Of a stretch of DNA of 64,000 bases, positions 36,224-46,349 are shown one piece after another. Below the pieces are notes generated by a model. That model ran no database searches, was not told where the DNA came from, and was given only the letters and a program-made list of their open reading frames with translations. Position 1 is the stretch's first letter, and every line of letters starts with the position of its first letter. A program made the translations under genes and the position numbers. The DNA lies in the NCBI GenBank assembly GCA_002110465.1, contig NEED01000081.1, forward strand, positions 1-64,000, written 5' to 3'. Source of the DNA: an unicellular cyanobacterium SU2. GTDB lineage: Bacteria > Cyanobacteriota > Cyanobacteriia > Cyanobacteriales > Microcystaceae.

Positions 36224-36691
36224 TCAAAATTGCTCCTTTGGTAAAAACTCAAAATCTAGAGTTTCTTGAATAGTAAAAGGACTCACAACAGGAAAATGAG
36301 CAAGGGGTAAACCTGTTTCAATACTTGCTTGTTTTACTGCATATCCATAACATTCGTCAAAAACTTCCTCATAATAACGTTTTAAACTAGGACTAGATTG
36401 AAGCGTTTTTAAAAGACGACGACGATGTTCAAAAATAGAAGATAACCAAGTTTTTGATCGCTTCTCAGGTTGATATTTATATTTTAATAAGTGCATCAAA
36501 ACCACAATGAGATTACTTTCCAGTCTATGTTTTTCACTTCTTCCCATTGCTTCAATTTCTTCAATTAAATTATCGTAGTCCAGTTGATCAAGTTGGCGAT
36601 CACGCAACAACTTTACTGTAGTTTCTAACCAGAGATAAAAATCTTGTTCATAAAGAGTAGAATCATTCATATTAACTGAAGTTCCCATCAT
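36224..36691 (-). CDS. DUF29 family protein
   Basis: A 155-residue DUF29 protein, a helical family abundant in cyanobacteria. YEQDFYLWLETTVKLLRDRQLDQLDYDNLIEEIEAMGRSEK is the typical start and HLLKYKYQPEKRSKTWLSSIFEHRRR the typical middle. Function is unknown; some members are near toxin-antitoxin genes as here. Two adjacent ATG codons (36691 and 36688) could serve as start; a purine-rich AGGAAAAG lies upstream. Confidence 0.85.
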   Translation of the reverse strand: MMGTSVNMNDSTLYEQDFYLWLETTVKLLRDRQLDQLDYDNLIEEIEAMGRSEKHRLESNLIVVLMHLLKYKYQPEKRSKTWLSSIFEHRRRLLKTLQSSPSLKRYYEEVFDECYGYAVKQASIETGLPLAHFPVVSPFTIQETLDFEFLPKEQF

Positions 36692-36727
36692 TAACTTTTC
36701 CTGAAACTAATAAATATTAACGTTAAA

Positions 36728-36796
36728 TCAATCATTATCTTTTTCAATTGCTTTAGTATTAGAAGCAATTAATGGTCTTAATTCTTCATCCGTCAT
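36728..36796 (-). pseudogene. Short truncated coding remnant
   Basis: A 22-codon frame reads [20 protein letters not shown], followed by two residues and a stop. The pattern resembles the beginning of small cyanobacterial coiled-coil proteins that start M-T-x-E-x-L-x-x-L-I-A-S-N-A-K-A-I. Codons also read in frame upstream (RVLGFGVEL). It looks like the stub of a lost gene. It lies between DUF29 and valS. Confidence 0.35.
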
Positions 36797-36911
36797 TAAT
36801 TCAACTCCAAAACCTAAAACTCTAGTCTCTGACTATTTTATGTCTGACTTCTGCAATGATGTGGCACAATTTGATAGAAAGGATAACCAGACCTATACCC
36901 TTCTATTGTTC

Positions 36912-39641
36912 ATGACCGCCAACCCACCCACTTTACCCACCCAATACGACCCTAAAACTACCGAGTCCAAATGGCAAGACGCTTGGGAAACTCACCAAGT
37001 CTTTAAAGCAGACCCCAACCACTCAGGAAAACCCTACACCATCGTTATTCCCCCTCCCAACGTCACGGGAAGTCTCCACATGGGTCATGCCTTTGAAGAC
37101 TGTTTAATGGACGTTCTGGTGCGTTATCATCGGATGTGCGGTTACAATACTCTCTGTCTCCCTGGAACCGACCATGCAAGTATCGCAGTCCATACCATCC
37201 TCGATCGCAAGTTAAAAGCAGAAGGCAAAAGCCGCTATGATATTGGCCGGGAAAAATTCCTCGAACGCGCTTGGGAATGGAAGCAAGAGTCAGGAGGAAA
37301 AATAGTCAACCAGTTGAAACGGATGGGACTGTCTGCGGACTGGTCACGGGAACGGTTTACTCTTGATGAAGGACTTTCTAAAGCCGTTAGAAAAGCATTT
37401 ATTACCCTCTACGAAGCCGGGTTAATTTATCGGGGAAATTATTTAGTTAATTGGTGTCCTGCGTCCCTTTCTGCTGTCTCAGACTTAGAAGTGGAAAGTA
37501 AAGAAGTAGACGGTTATTTATGGCATTTTCGTTACCCTTTAAGCGATGGAAGCGGTCATGTAGAAGTAGCAACCACTCGACCCGAAACTATGTTAGGAGA
37601 TACAGGAGTGGCGGTTAATCCTAATGATAAACGCTATGAAAAATTAATCGGGAAAAACTTAACATTGCCCCTTGTTGGTCGAGAAATTCCTATCTTTGCT
37701 GATGAATTAGTTGACCCTGAATTTGGGACAGGCTGCGTTAAAGTCACTCCCGCCCATGATCCAAATGACTTTGAGATGGGAAATCGTCATAACTTGCCCT
37801 TTATTAATATTATGAATAAAGACGGCACACTTAATGAAAATGCCGGAATATTTGAAGGACAAGATCGTTATGTTGCGCGGAAAAATGTCGTTAAAAAACT
37901 TGAAGAAGAGGGATTTTTAATCAAGATAGAAGAATACCGCCATGCAGTCCCCTACAGCGATCGCGGTAAAGTCCCGGTCGAACCTTTATTATCAACCCAA
38001 TGGTTCGTCAAAATTGACCCCCTTTCCCAAAAAGCCTTAACCTTTTTAGATGACAAAAATTCCCCTCGGTTCGTTCCTGATCGCTGGACTAAAGTATATC
38101 GAGATTGGTTAGTTAAATTAAAAGACTGGTGTATCTCCCGTCAATTGTGGTGGGGTCATCAAATTCCTGCTTGGTATGTAGTTAGTGAAACCAACAACGA
38201 AATTACGGATAAAACTCCGTTTATTGTGGCGGATAATGAAGCAGAAGCTATCGAAAAAGCCGAAAAAGAATACGGAAAAAATACTAAATTAGAACAAGAC
38301 CCTGATGTTCTTGATACTTGGTTTTCTTCTGGTTTATGGCCTTTTTCAACATTAGGTTGGCCAGAAAAAACTGATGACCTCAAAGCCTACTATCCCACCA
38401 GTACCTTAGTGACAGGGTTTGATATTATCTTCTTTTGGGTCGCCCGTATGACCATGATGGCGGGTTATTTTACCGATCAAATGCCCTTTAAAGATGTCTA
38501 TATTCACGGGTTGGTTAGGGATGAAAATGGCAAAAAAATGTCTAAATCTTCTAACAACGGAATCGATCCTTTAATCTTAATTGAAAAGTATGGAACCGAT
38601 GCCCTCCGTTATACTCTAATTCGAGAAGTAGCCGGTGCAGGGCAAGATATTAGCCTTCAATATAACCGTAAAACCGACGAATCCGAATCCGTTGAAGCCT
38701 CCCGAAATTTTGCCAATAAACTGTGGAATGCAGCACGGTTTGTCATGATGAATTTAGAAGGAAAAACCCCTCAAACCTTGGGAATTCCTGATGTTGAAAA
38801 ATTGGAATTGTGCGATCGCTGGATTCTATCTCGTTTCCATCAACTCGTTCAACAAACTAAAGATTATATTGAAAACTATGGACTTGGAGAAGCGGCTAAA
38901 AGCCTCTATGAGTTTATTTGGGGTGATTTTTGTGACTGGTATATTGAATTAGTTAAATCTCGTCTCTGGAAGGATGCTAACACCGAATCCCGCCTAGTTG
39001 CTCAACAAACCTTAGCCTATATTCTCGATAATACCTTAAGGCTACTCCATCCGTTCATGCCCCATATTACCGAAGAAATTTGGCAAACTTTAACCCAGAC
39101 AAATGAGGAATTCTTAGCCTTACAAACTTATCCTGTTCCTGACACTAAACTGATCAATACTGAATTAGAAGAATCATTTGACCTAATTATCGGAACTATT
39201 CGCACCCTACGAAACTTACGCGCTGAAGCAGATATTAAACCTGGGGTCAAAGTTACCGTTATTTTGCAAAGTGAAAATGAAACAGAAAGGACAATTTTAG
39301 AATCAGCCCAACTCTATATTCAAGATTTAGGGAAAGTTGAAAAATTGACCATTACACCCCAATTAGAATCAGAAATCGGACAAGTTGTTGCTGGTGTTGT
39401 CGGGACAGTACAAGCGTTAATTCCCTTATCAGGGGTTGTTGACATTGCGAGTCTTCAAGGAAAACTAGAGAAAAATTTAGGTAAAATCGAAGCAGAAATT
39501 AAATCCCTGACTGGTCGTCTGAATAATCCAGGTTTTGTTAATAAAGCGCCTCAAGAAGTAGTTCAAGGGGCGAAAAATTCTTTAGCAGAAGCCCAAAAAC
39601 AAGCTGAAATTCTACAAGAACGTCTGCATCGTCTGAAATAA
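36912..39641 (+). CDS. valS: Valyl-tRNA synthetase
   Basis: A 909-residue class I synthetase. The start at 36912 ([14 protein letters not shown]) is preferred over 36840 because the 24 extra residues have no family resemblance. HIGH motif is in [25 protein letters not shown] is in [15 protein letters not shown]; the editing domain has [18 protein letters not shown]; the anticodon domain and a C-terminal coiled coil (about residues 845-909) complete it. Length is typical. Confidence 0.97.
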   Translation: MTANPPTLPTQYDPKTTESKWQDAWETHQVFKADPNHSGKPYTIVIPPPNVTGSLHMGHAFEDCLMDVLVRYHRMCGYNTLCLPGTDHASIAVHTILDRKLKAEGKSRYDIGREKFLERAWEWKQESGGKIVNQLKRMGLSADWSRERFTLDEGLSKAVRKAFITLYEAGLIYRGNYLVNWCPASLSAVSDLEVESKEVDGYLWHFRYPLSDGSGHVEVATTRPETMLGDTGVAVNPNDKRYEKLIGKNLTLPLVGREIPIFADELVDPEFGTGCVKVTPAHDPNDFEMGNRHNLPFINIMNKDGTLNENAGIFEGQDRYVARKNVVKKLEEEGFLIKIEEYRHAVPYSDRGKVPVEPLLSTQWFVKIDPLSQKALTFLDDKNSPRFVPDRWTKVYRDWLVKLKDWCISRQLWWGHQIPAWYVVSETNNEITDKTPFIVADNEAEAIEKAEKEYGKNTKLEQDPDVLDTWFSSGLWPFSTLGWPEKTDDLKAYYPTSTLVTGFDIIFFWVARMTMMAGYFTDQMPFKDVYIHGLVRDENGKKMSKSSNNGIDPLILIEKYGTDALRYTLIREVAGAGQDISLQYNRKTDESESVEASRNFANKLWNAARFVMMNLEGKTPQTLGIPDVEKLELCDRWILSRFHQLVQQTKDYIENYGLGEAAKSLYEFIWGDFCDWYIELVKSRLWKDANTESRLVAQQTLAYILDNTLRLLHPFMPHITEEIWQTLTQTNEEFLALQTYPVPDTKLINTELEESFDLIIGTIRTLRNLRAEADIKPGVKVTVILQSENETERTILESAQLYIQDLGKVEKLTITPQLESEIGQVVAGVVGTVQALIPLSGVVDIASLQGKLEKNLGKIEAEIKSLTGRLNNPGFVNKAPQEVVQGAKNSLAEAQKQAEILQERLHRLK

Positions 39642-39700
39642 TAACATGACCGATTGGGTGCAAGCCTTGCACCCCTACAGTTATCTCTCACCCTACTGTA

Positions 39701-40030
39701 ATGACAAATTCACCCACGCCTACCCCAGAAAGCGATCGCCCCAAAGACAAAAAAGTGACACCGTTACGATGTCTAATCGGTTCAACCATTTCAGGGTCTC
39801 TAGCCTTTGGCCTTTATTCCCTCACCCTCTCCATTGTCCAAAGTTTTGCCGCTAAACCTTTAACCTCTAATAATGCCTTAGTGTTAAGAATTGGTTCCCT
39901 GGTACGAACCTTAGTAATGGGGGTCGCTTCGTTAGGAACCTTTATTTTTAGTTTTGTAGCTTTTGGGTTAATTCTTTTAGCCATTCAATTATTGTTGAAA
40001 CAACCTTCATCGACGGAGAAAAAATTATAA
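39701..40030 (+). CDS. DUF3082 membrane protein
   Basis: A 109-residue protein with a charged N-terminus and two membrane helices (CLIGSTISGSLAFGLYSLTLS and the LVMGVASLGTFIFSF/ LILLAIQLLL region). It matches the cyanobacteria/plant DUF3082 family. The function is unknown. It follows valS by 59 bases and converges on ccs1 with only 14 bases between the stops. Confidence 0.82.
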   Translation: MTNSPTPTPESDRPKDKKVTPLRCLIGSTISGSLAFGLYSLTLSIVQSFAAKPLTSNNALVLRIGSLVRTLVMGVASLGTFIFSFVAFGLILLAIQLLLKQPSSTEKKL

Positions 40031-40044
40031 AATTCCTCGATTTT

Positions 40045-41427
40045 TTAACCTTGGACTTGCAGGGATTGAGACTCCGTTTTTTTAGTTTCTAACGTTTCTA
40101 AAATTCCTACCAATTCCCGTTCAAAACTAACTTGCGCCCGATTCGTTTTCCCTCCAAGATAACAGTGATCATCTTGTTGTAAAACCCAAATTTGGGAATG
40201 GGAAATATAACTCATGATTACCCCAACCATTAATAACCCAAACCCAGTATAAACAAAGGGAATTCCAGGATCCGCTTTAATTTGTAGACCTGTACTCCCA
40301 ATTAATTCATAAACTTTGAGAGTAACCCCATTAATATCAACCGCCATTCCTGGGCGAATCGCACTGTAAAGATCCCCATTATTATCGTAAACAATCATGG
40401 TTCCTTGTAAATCTTTGGCTAATAAAGATACTCCTTCACTTAAATCAGGTTTGGTAGGAATCCAAGTTCCCCAGATTTTTCCTTCTCCTGGGGTGTTTAA
40501 CGGGGCGATTGGAATTTGAAAAATGGGACTCTTATTAACTTGGACTTTAACCGCAGCAATCCCCCAACTGGTTTGATAAAAAGTCACCCCATTATATCGC
40601 AAAGGTTGATTGACAAAAATAGTTTTACGATCTAATTCTTCTCCTTGGTTATCAACCACTGATAGATCAGAATAAAACTGATCAATATTTCCATTAGGAG
40701 TATAATCAATCCAAAATCGATTAACGCGAATGCCCCAATCTTTTGGGATTGAAGATTTTGAAAAAAGACCTGCTTCAATAATATTTTTAACTTGGAATGT
40801 TGAGCCACTAGGAACCATTTCTTGAGCTAAAAATCCGGTCAACGCTCCCCAAATTGCTCCCCCTAAAATGATTAACATAGCAGCATGAACAATAATCGGT
40901 CCAATTCGTCCTATAATTCCTTTACGAGCATATAAAGAATTATCATTTTGAAAAACCTTATAACCTCTTTTTTCTAATAAATTAACGACATCAGCCAGAG
41001 ATTCATTTTCAATATCTCCACTCAAAGCCAATTTTTGAAATTGACGAGGTTGTTGATAAAAACGCCAGTTACGCGCAGCTTTAAGGGCGGGGAATTGACG
41101 GGTAAAGGTACAAGCGGTAAGACTGGTTCCTAAGAGGACTAATAGAGATAAAAACCACCAGGTACTATAGACATGATTCAATCCTAGGGTTAAGATAACA
41201 TTCCACGTAAGAAACCCAAATAGAGCAGGATCTTCAGGATAATTTTCTTGGTAAAAAGGTAAACTTTCCCCTTGTTCAATCACCGTTCCGCTAATACTAA
41301 AGAGAGCGATCGCTAATAATAAAATAATTGCTAAACGTAAATCAGCCACCGTCTTGATAGTCTGTCGCAATCCTTGTTGAAGCAATGAGAAAATCTGACT
41401 TGTTTGGGGTGAATTAGAAGCGGTCAT
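40045..41427 (-). CDS. ccs1: Cytochrome c biogenesis protein Ccs1 (ResB-like)
   Basis: A 460-residue ResB-family membrane protein that works with CcsA to attach heme to apocytochrome c on the lumenal/periplasmic side. Helices near 25-45 ([22 protein letters not shown]), 75-100 and 170-190, then a large extracytoplasmic domain ([25 protein letters not shown]) and a last helix ([25 protein letters not shown]). CcdA is encoded 198 bases upstream on the same strand, and cytM is elsewhere in this window. Confidence 0.93.
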   Translation of the reverse strand: MTASNSPQTSQIFSLLQQGLRQTIKTVADLRLAIILLLAIALFSISGTVIEQGESLPFYQENYPEDPALFGFLTWNVILTLGLNHVYSTWWFLSLLVLLGTSLTACTFTRQFPALKAARNWRFYQQPRQFQKLALSGDIENESLADVVNLLEKRGYKVFQNDNSLYARKGIIGRIGPIIVHAAMLIILGGAIWGALTGFLAQEMVPSGSTFQVKNIIEAGLFSKSSIPKDWGIRVNRFWIDYTPNGNIDQFYSDLSVVDNQGEELDRKTIFVNQPLRYNGVTFYQTSWGIAAVKVQVNKSPIFQIPIAPLNTPGEGKIWGTWIPTKPDLSEGVSLLAKDLQGTMIVYDNNGDLYSAIRPGMAVDINGVTLKVYELIGSTGLQIKADPGIPFVYTGFGLLMVGVIMSYISHSQIWVLQQDDHCYLGGKTNRAQVSFERELVGILETLETKKTESQSLQVQG

Positions 41428-41625
41428 AGTTTCAATTTCTCTTAAAACTTAAGGCTTTTTTTAGATGAATTTTGTTCGTTTTAGTCTATTGGGACTATTG
41501 TAGATTTAACTCCTATTATATCTTTATATGACCTTAAAAATTGCTTTATTCTACTTAAGTCAATTGGAAATCTCTTAACAAAAAAATTTAAGAAATCAAT
41601 CATTGATTTATAAAGGATAAATAAC

Positions 41626-42360
41626 CTAGCTTATGGGTAAGCGAGATAGAAGAGAAAAAACACCAAAACTAATTAATAAAACTCCACTCACAGGATTAAT
41701 CCAAGTTGACCAACGGCGTAATTTAAGTAACTTTTTTAGGGATGCGGTGAAGGTTCCTGCCAAAATTAAAGGGGTAACGTACCCTACCGTATAAGATAAT
41801 AATAATGCTCCTCCTAATAATAAATCTTGAGTCGATGCAACCCAGGCGAGCAAAGTCGCTAAAACAGGAGTACTGCAAGGAGACGCAACTAACCCGAATG
41901 TTAGGCCAAGAGAATAAGAACGTATCCCTGGTGGTAACTCATCCGTAATCCAATCACTGTTACCAAAAGATGGTAATTGTAAGGGAATTAATTCTAGTAA
42001 ATTTAGCCCCATTAAAATGGCAATGAAACTCACAAAAATTGGTAATCCCACACCAATTTGTCCGTAAATTTTTCCTAAAGAAGCTGCTAAAATTCCTAGC
42101 CCAGCGAGGGTAGTGGCTAACCCCAAAGAAAACCAAGTTGATTGGATAGCTGCTTGTCGTCTTCCTTGATTTTCATACCCCCCAATATAGCCAATGGTAA
42201 TAGGTAACATCGATAGCATACAAGGAGTTAAACTGGTTAATAATCCGGCTGAAAAAATAACCGTTAAACTCACCCAATTGAGATGGGTTAGCTGAGAAGA
42301 AACTAATTGATTAGCGAATTGTTCAAGGTTATAGAGTTGAGTTTGAAGGCTGTCGAGCAT
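41626..42360 (-). CDS. ccdA: CcdA-type thiol-disulfide transporter
   Basis: A 244-residue protein with six membrane helices that carries electrons across the membrane to keep apocytochrome cysteines reduced. The two redox cysteines are in SLTPCMLSMLPITIGYIGGY and VASPCSTPVLATLLAW, as in CcdA/DsbD cores. Upstream of ccs1 on the same strand, making a System II assembly pair; the third member, ccsA, is not in this window. Confidence 0.93.
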   Translation of the reverse strand: MLDSLQTQLYNLEQFANQLVSSQLTHLNWVSLTVIFSAGLLTSLTPCMLSMLPITIGYIGGYENQGRRQAAIQSTWFSLGLATTLAGLGILAASLGKIYGQIGVGLPIFVSFIAILMGLNLLELIPLQLPSFGNSDWITDELPPGIRSYSLGLTFGLVASPCSTPVLATLLAWVASTQDLLLGGALLLSYTVGYVTPLILAGTFTASLKKLLKLRRWSTWINPVSGVLLISFGVFSLLSRLPIS

Positions 42361-42418
42361 ATCTTAGAAAGTGTGGAGCGTTTCATTTTGTATTGTAGCT
42401 TAAAGTAATGATTAAGCT

Positions 42419-42660
42419 GAACCTGCCTGGACACTTGCTAATTATCGAGATAAGCCTGTCAGTGTTAATGCCGATAGTAGCAATACGATTAATCAATAAG
42501 GATAAAGTCAGTAAGATCAATACTTAAGCAAGGGCAGCCCAAGTGATTCCTCCTTATCAATTGAAAGATCTAGCGACTAAATTAACTATAGCAATCGGAT
42601 TTGATTGATGAACAACGATTCAGTTTAGAGAAGGTGAATTATCAACCGAAATTCTAACTA
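42419..42660 (+). pseudogene. Degenerate coding remnant
   Basis: The 42361-42738 gap contains broken protein-like stretches on the plus strand: AWTLANYRDKPVSVNADSSN ending at a stop, and in other frames PYQLKDLATKLTIAIG followed, after a shift, by DLIDEQRFSLEKVNYQP and a stop. The codon usage looks coding but no frame is continuous. I do not recognise the parent family. It could be the debris of one gene. Confidence 0.3.
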
Positions 42661-42738
42661 ATGATAGATGAATTTTTTAGTAAACTTAGCTAAGTTGAGT
42701 AGGTGTTAACTAATTTTAATCAATAACGGAGTTTAAAA

Positions 42739-43563
42739 ATGCCTATTAAAATTAAAGAAGATATTGTTTATATTTTACTCAATAAAATTGATAAAGCCAG
42801 TGAAAAAGAAAAGCAACATGTTGATTTTCAGAATACGGATTTTACAGGAAGAAACTTAACTGTTTCTGATTTTCTGGGACACTTAGATTATCTTAACCAA
42901 AATGGCTATATTGAAGCTGAGTTCACAGGTAATGCCTATGCTAAGCAAGAAGATGTTCCATCTTTAATTGAAGCAGAAGATATTGACTTTCGGATTGCTA
43001 ATACCCTCGGCGCACCTGACGGACCCCTACCTCATTTGATCCGATTTAAGCAAGCAAAATTAACAGAAAAAGGAAGTCAAGCTCTCCAAAGAATGAAACA
43101 AAATTATCCTCAAGCGTTAGAAAAAGGTCCTGCCGTTCCTATTGCTACAAAAGAACTTCCTTTTCTTGAAAAAGTGCAACTCAAAGCAGAACTTCCCGAT
43201 CTTTTTGATGCGAGAGATTTAACAATTGTCGTCTATCGAACCTTACGAGATTTAATGACAACAGAATCTTCAGAAAAGGTTAAATCAGAATTGAAAGATA
43301 CTCATGCAGAAATCTATGAATTATGGCAAGATAGTAATCCCTTAGTTGCCTGGTTAAGTAAGATGCGACCGCCTCTTGAATTTGATAGCCAAACATTTTT
43401 ATTTCGGGTTGAACAAGAAGGCGGTGTTCCTCGTGGAACCGATGGAATAAAAGTTATTAAAGCTGTTTTTTCTGCCACCAAAGAGGAATTATCGGATGCC
43501 AGAATTAAAGAAATAGAAGCCGCTTTACCAGATAAAATTAAAAGTATTTGGCAAGATGCCTAG
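42739..43563 (+). CDS. DUF2267 domain protein
   Basis: A 274-residue protein. Residues about 1-125 look like a winged-helix fold (DIVYILLNKIDK, VSDFLGHLDYLNQNGYIEAEF, AKLTEKGSQALQRM). Residues about 150-270 are a DUF2267 domain (FDARDLTIVVYRTLRDLM, HAEIYELW, VIKAVFSATKEELSDARIKEI). DUF2267 proteins are small helical proteins of unknown function, some linked to stress. The combination with a winged helix suggests regulation, which is inference. Confidence 0.72.
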   Translation: MPIKIKEDIVYILLNKIDKASEKEKQHVDFQNTDFTGRNLTVSDFLGHLDYLNQNGYIEAEFTGNAYAKQEDVPSLIEAEDIDFRIANTLGAPDGPLPHLIRFKQAKLTEKGSQALQRMKQNYPQALEKGPAVPIATKELPFLEKVQLKAELPDLFDARDLTIVVYRTLRDLMTTESSEKVKSELKDTHAEIYELWQDSNPLVAWLSKMRPPLEFDSQTFLFRVEQEGGVPRGTDGIKVIKAVFSATKEELSDARIKEIEAALPDKIKSIWQDA

Positions 43564-43658
43564 GTCATTCTTGGGTAGTTTACTCTACCCCCTAACAGTC
43601 CGTTTATTAAATAGCGATATAAGATATTCTTGAGTCAGTAGTATGGCTTGATCCTTTT

Positions 43659-46085
43659 TTAAGCTGTTACAAAATCACTACTGGTTAAATCAGTAAAATC
43701 AATTCCCTTGAGAATGGCTAATTGCTGATTATTAAAATTGATAGAAGTATCATTGCCAATTCCATTCAAAGTAAGGGAATTATAACTTAAATCACTCCCC
43801 AAACCAATTTTATCAATCCCTAGCTCAAAATCAGTGATAGTATCAACTCCTTGATTAGTTTCCAAGACAAAAATATCACTTCCTTCCAAACCAGTGCGGG
43901 TATCATTTCTAGAGCTACCTAGGATGTAATCATTGTTATCCGTACCAATGATAGCCCGATTTCCAGTAATGGGGTCATAGGCTGTTCCTTGTAAGGCATT
44001 ATCCCCCTCAATAGCCATGTAATTGACCACCTCAGTAGTATGGTTAGTTTCGCTATCGTGGGTGGTATCTTCTTGAACCGCAACTTCAACCCTATTTTCA
44101 TTGAGACGGCGATAACGAGGTCCAGAGGAGTCTCCACCATCATAAGTGGCTATAGAAGCCAAGAAATGGGGCATATTTGTGAAATCATTTTCAAAATTAA
44201 TATTAGACCAGTTATGAGTCACGCTATTGCCGGTACTTCCTGCTTCGTAAGTTGTTCCATGAGAGTTTCCTAAACCAGGAGCAATGGCTAAGTAGCCGAG
44301 GGTTTCCTCAATATGTCCATCCCCTATTCTAACTTTCGCTTCTTCCTCTTCCATAGATAGTTGAAAACCACTAGCCGTTGCATTACGTTGACGGGTTCTT
44401 ACTAAGTCACTCTCGTTATCTGTTTGAACTTGACTAAAAATAACTGGAGTATTAGTAAAGTTGAGATCAAAATCAATATTTTCCCAATTATTGTTGGTGG
44501 TAGCATCGGTATCTAATTTACCCACTTCTAACAAAGTACCATCAGAAAGCTGATAGGTTCCAGCTTCAAAAACGAAATAACTAAATGTTTCAAAAGTATG
44601 GGAGCCGTCGAGATTACTCGGTTCTTGTAAATAGACCTCAAAACTATTATTAGTGACATTGCTAATACGAACAGCAGCAGGTTGACCCCCGTTAAAGGAA
44701 ACAGAAGGGGCAAAAATGACAGGATTATTATAAGTACGATCTAAGGTAATGGTTTGTTTAATATGCCTAAGATCAGTAATAGTATCTGCTTCTCCGAGAT
44801 TTTGGAAACTTCCTGTCACCGTGTTGAATATATTGAGGTCAAAATCCGCAGAAACAGACTCTCCTGAACTGTCGGTAGCCGTTAAGCGAAGGGAAAGATG
44901 ACCAATATTATTTTTAGTAGGGGTTCCACTTAAGTATGTTCCATCAAAGGTTAACCAATCTGGTAATGGACTACCATCTGTGTCGGTAAGAGTGTAAGTT
45001 AAAGAATCTTCGGTATTAAGATCTTGAAAGGTGTTATCGACTGATAAGTTAAAGAACTGACCTGAACGCAAGATTTGATCAGGAATAGGCTCAGAAACTG
45101 TAGGAGCTGTATTGGAAGAATCATTAAAATCCTCATTTGAGGTAATAAGTGAACGCACCTGAGCATCGGTTAAATTCGGGTTAGCATCCAACATCAATGC
45201 TACAACGCCCGCAACATAAGGAGTAGCCATAGACGTTCCCGCATCATAGCGATAGTTATTATTAAGGGCAGTAGAATAGATCCTATCTCCAGGAGCAGTC
45301 ACATAAGCTAGATTAGAGTCACTTCCGGCTTTATTAGAAAAGTAAGCTAAATTACCGTCTTTTTTGACCGCTCCTACTGCCAAGCCCCACTTAGTTGCAT
45401 ATTGAGCTGGATAGGTTGAGGAGGAACCAGCACCATTTCCCGCAGCCATGATGACGATCGCCTCTCGGTCACTAGCATATTCAATAGCCTGTTGTATCTC
45501 AGTATTTCCCGAATTACTACCTAAACTAAGGTTAAGAACCCTAGCTCCATTATCCACCGCGTACCTAATTCCATTGGCAATCCCAGTCCAGGTTCCGTTT
45601 CCTGAGTCATCGAGAACTTTTACTGGCATAATTTGAGCATTGTAGGCAATCCCTGTTACACCAAAATCATTATTTTCACCCGCAATAGTTCCAGCGATGT
45701 GGGTTCCATGGCCATTTTTGTCTAAAGGCTCATTGTCATTATCAGCAAAGTTCCAACCGTAGACATCATCAATATAACCATTACCATCATCATCTAGATT
45801 ATTTCCAGCAATTTCGTCCGAATTCATCCAAATATTATCATTTAAGTCAGTATGGTTATAGTCAACCCCTGTATCTAACACTGCTACCACAACGTCCTCT
45901 CCTGTGTAACCCTGCTGCCAAACTTCAGGAGCTTTGACCCTATCAATTCCCCAGGTTTTGGCATAGGTATCAACCACATCTGCAAAGGGTGAAGGCTCTT
46001 CAAGAGCTTTAGCCACAGCCATAGCAGCATCAACTAAACCATAGCCAGAGGTGGAACTGTAGTTATGTTCATTGGTAGTAGTCAT
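43659..46085 (-). CDS. Subtilisin-like serine protease with RTX-like C-terminus
   Basis: An 808-residue S8 peptidase. Catalytic triad: Asp71 (AVLDTGVD), His126 (NGHGTHIAGT) and Ser285 (GTSMATPYVAG), with the oxyanion Asn in AAGNGAG. A putative Ig-like domain (about 330-425) follows, then three related beta modules that each carry a motif of the form (F/Y)xxFxNxPVIF, and an RTX/hemolysin-type end (NDYILGSSRNDTRTGLEGSD). No N-terminal signal peptide is present, so export by type I secretion is likely. The first 25 residues (GYGLVDAAMAVAKAL) are family-typical. Confidence 0.85.
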   Translation of the reverse strand: MTTTNEHNYSSTSGYGLVDAAMAVAKALEEPSPFADVVDTYAKTWGIDRVKAPEVWQQGYTGEDVVVAVLDTGVDYNHTDLNDNIWMNSDEIAGNNLDDDGNGYIDDVYGWNFADNDNEPLDKNGHGTHIAGTIAGENNDFGVTGIAYNAQIMPVKVLDDSGNGTWTGIANGIRYAVDNGARVLNLSLGSNSGNTEIQQAIEYASDREAIVIMAAGNGAGSSSTYPAQYATKWGLAVGAVKKDGNLAYFSNKAGSDSNLAYVTAPGDRIYSTALNNNYRYDAGTSMATPYVAGVVALMLDANPNLTDAQVRSLITSNEDFNDSSNTAPTVSEPIPDQILRSGQFFNLSVDNTFQDLNTEDSLTYTLTDTDGSPLPDWLTFDGTYLSGTPTKNNIGHLSLRLTATDSSGESVSADFDLNIFNTVTGSFQNLGEADTITDLRHIKQTITLDRTYNNPVIFAPSVSFNGGQPAAVRISNVTNNSFEVYLQEPSNLDGSHTFETFSYFVFEAGTYQLSDGTLLEVGKLDTDATTNNNWENIDFDLNFTNTPVIFSQVQTDNESDLVRTRQRNATASGFQLSMEEEEAKVRIGDGHIEETLGYLAIAPGLGNSHGTTYEAGSTGNSVTHNWSNINFENDFTNMPHFLASIATYDGGDSSGPRYRRLNENRVEVAVQEDTTHDSETNHTTEVVNYMAIEGDNALQGTAYDPITGNRAIIGTDNNDYILGSSRNDTRTGLEGSDIFVLETNQGVDTITDFELGIDKIGLGSDLSYNSLTLNGIGNDTSINFNNQQLAILKGIDFTDLTSSDFVTA

Positions 46086-46349
46086 AATAGATAGTTTTTT
46101 TGGGGAATATACGTAAGTATTTTTGGTTCCTATACCCTAATTGTACGGAAGCAATGTTAGAGTTAATGTTATTTTTCCGTATTTAATGTATAACTTTAGG
46201 ATGGCTTACGTATATTTACTTGATCTCTTGCACCAGTTTCAAAGATTCCCAAAACCATTACTGACATCTTGCACCAGTACATGAAAACTAAATTTTAAAA
46301 AAGATTAAATGAATTCTTAAGCAGTTACAATCAACTTGTGAGCGACTAC
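46086..46349. other. Gap with a short direct repeat
   Basis: No gene is evident in these 264 bases. The dodecamer TCTTGCACCAGT occurs twice, at 46226-46237 and 46267-46278, with a 41-base period. Nothing links it to the protease, whose promoter should lie in the left half, or to the transporter gene. Confidence 0.5.

Noticed and set aside
39646-39855. A 69-codon plus-strand frame after valS
   Set aside because: It is a shadow of the DUF3082 gene in another frame; Arg/Pro/His-rich with no start site.
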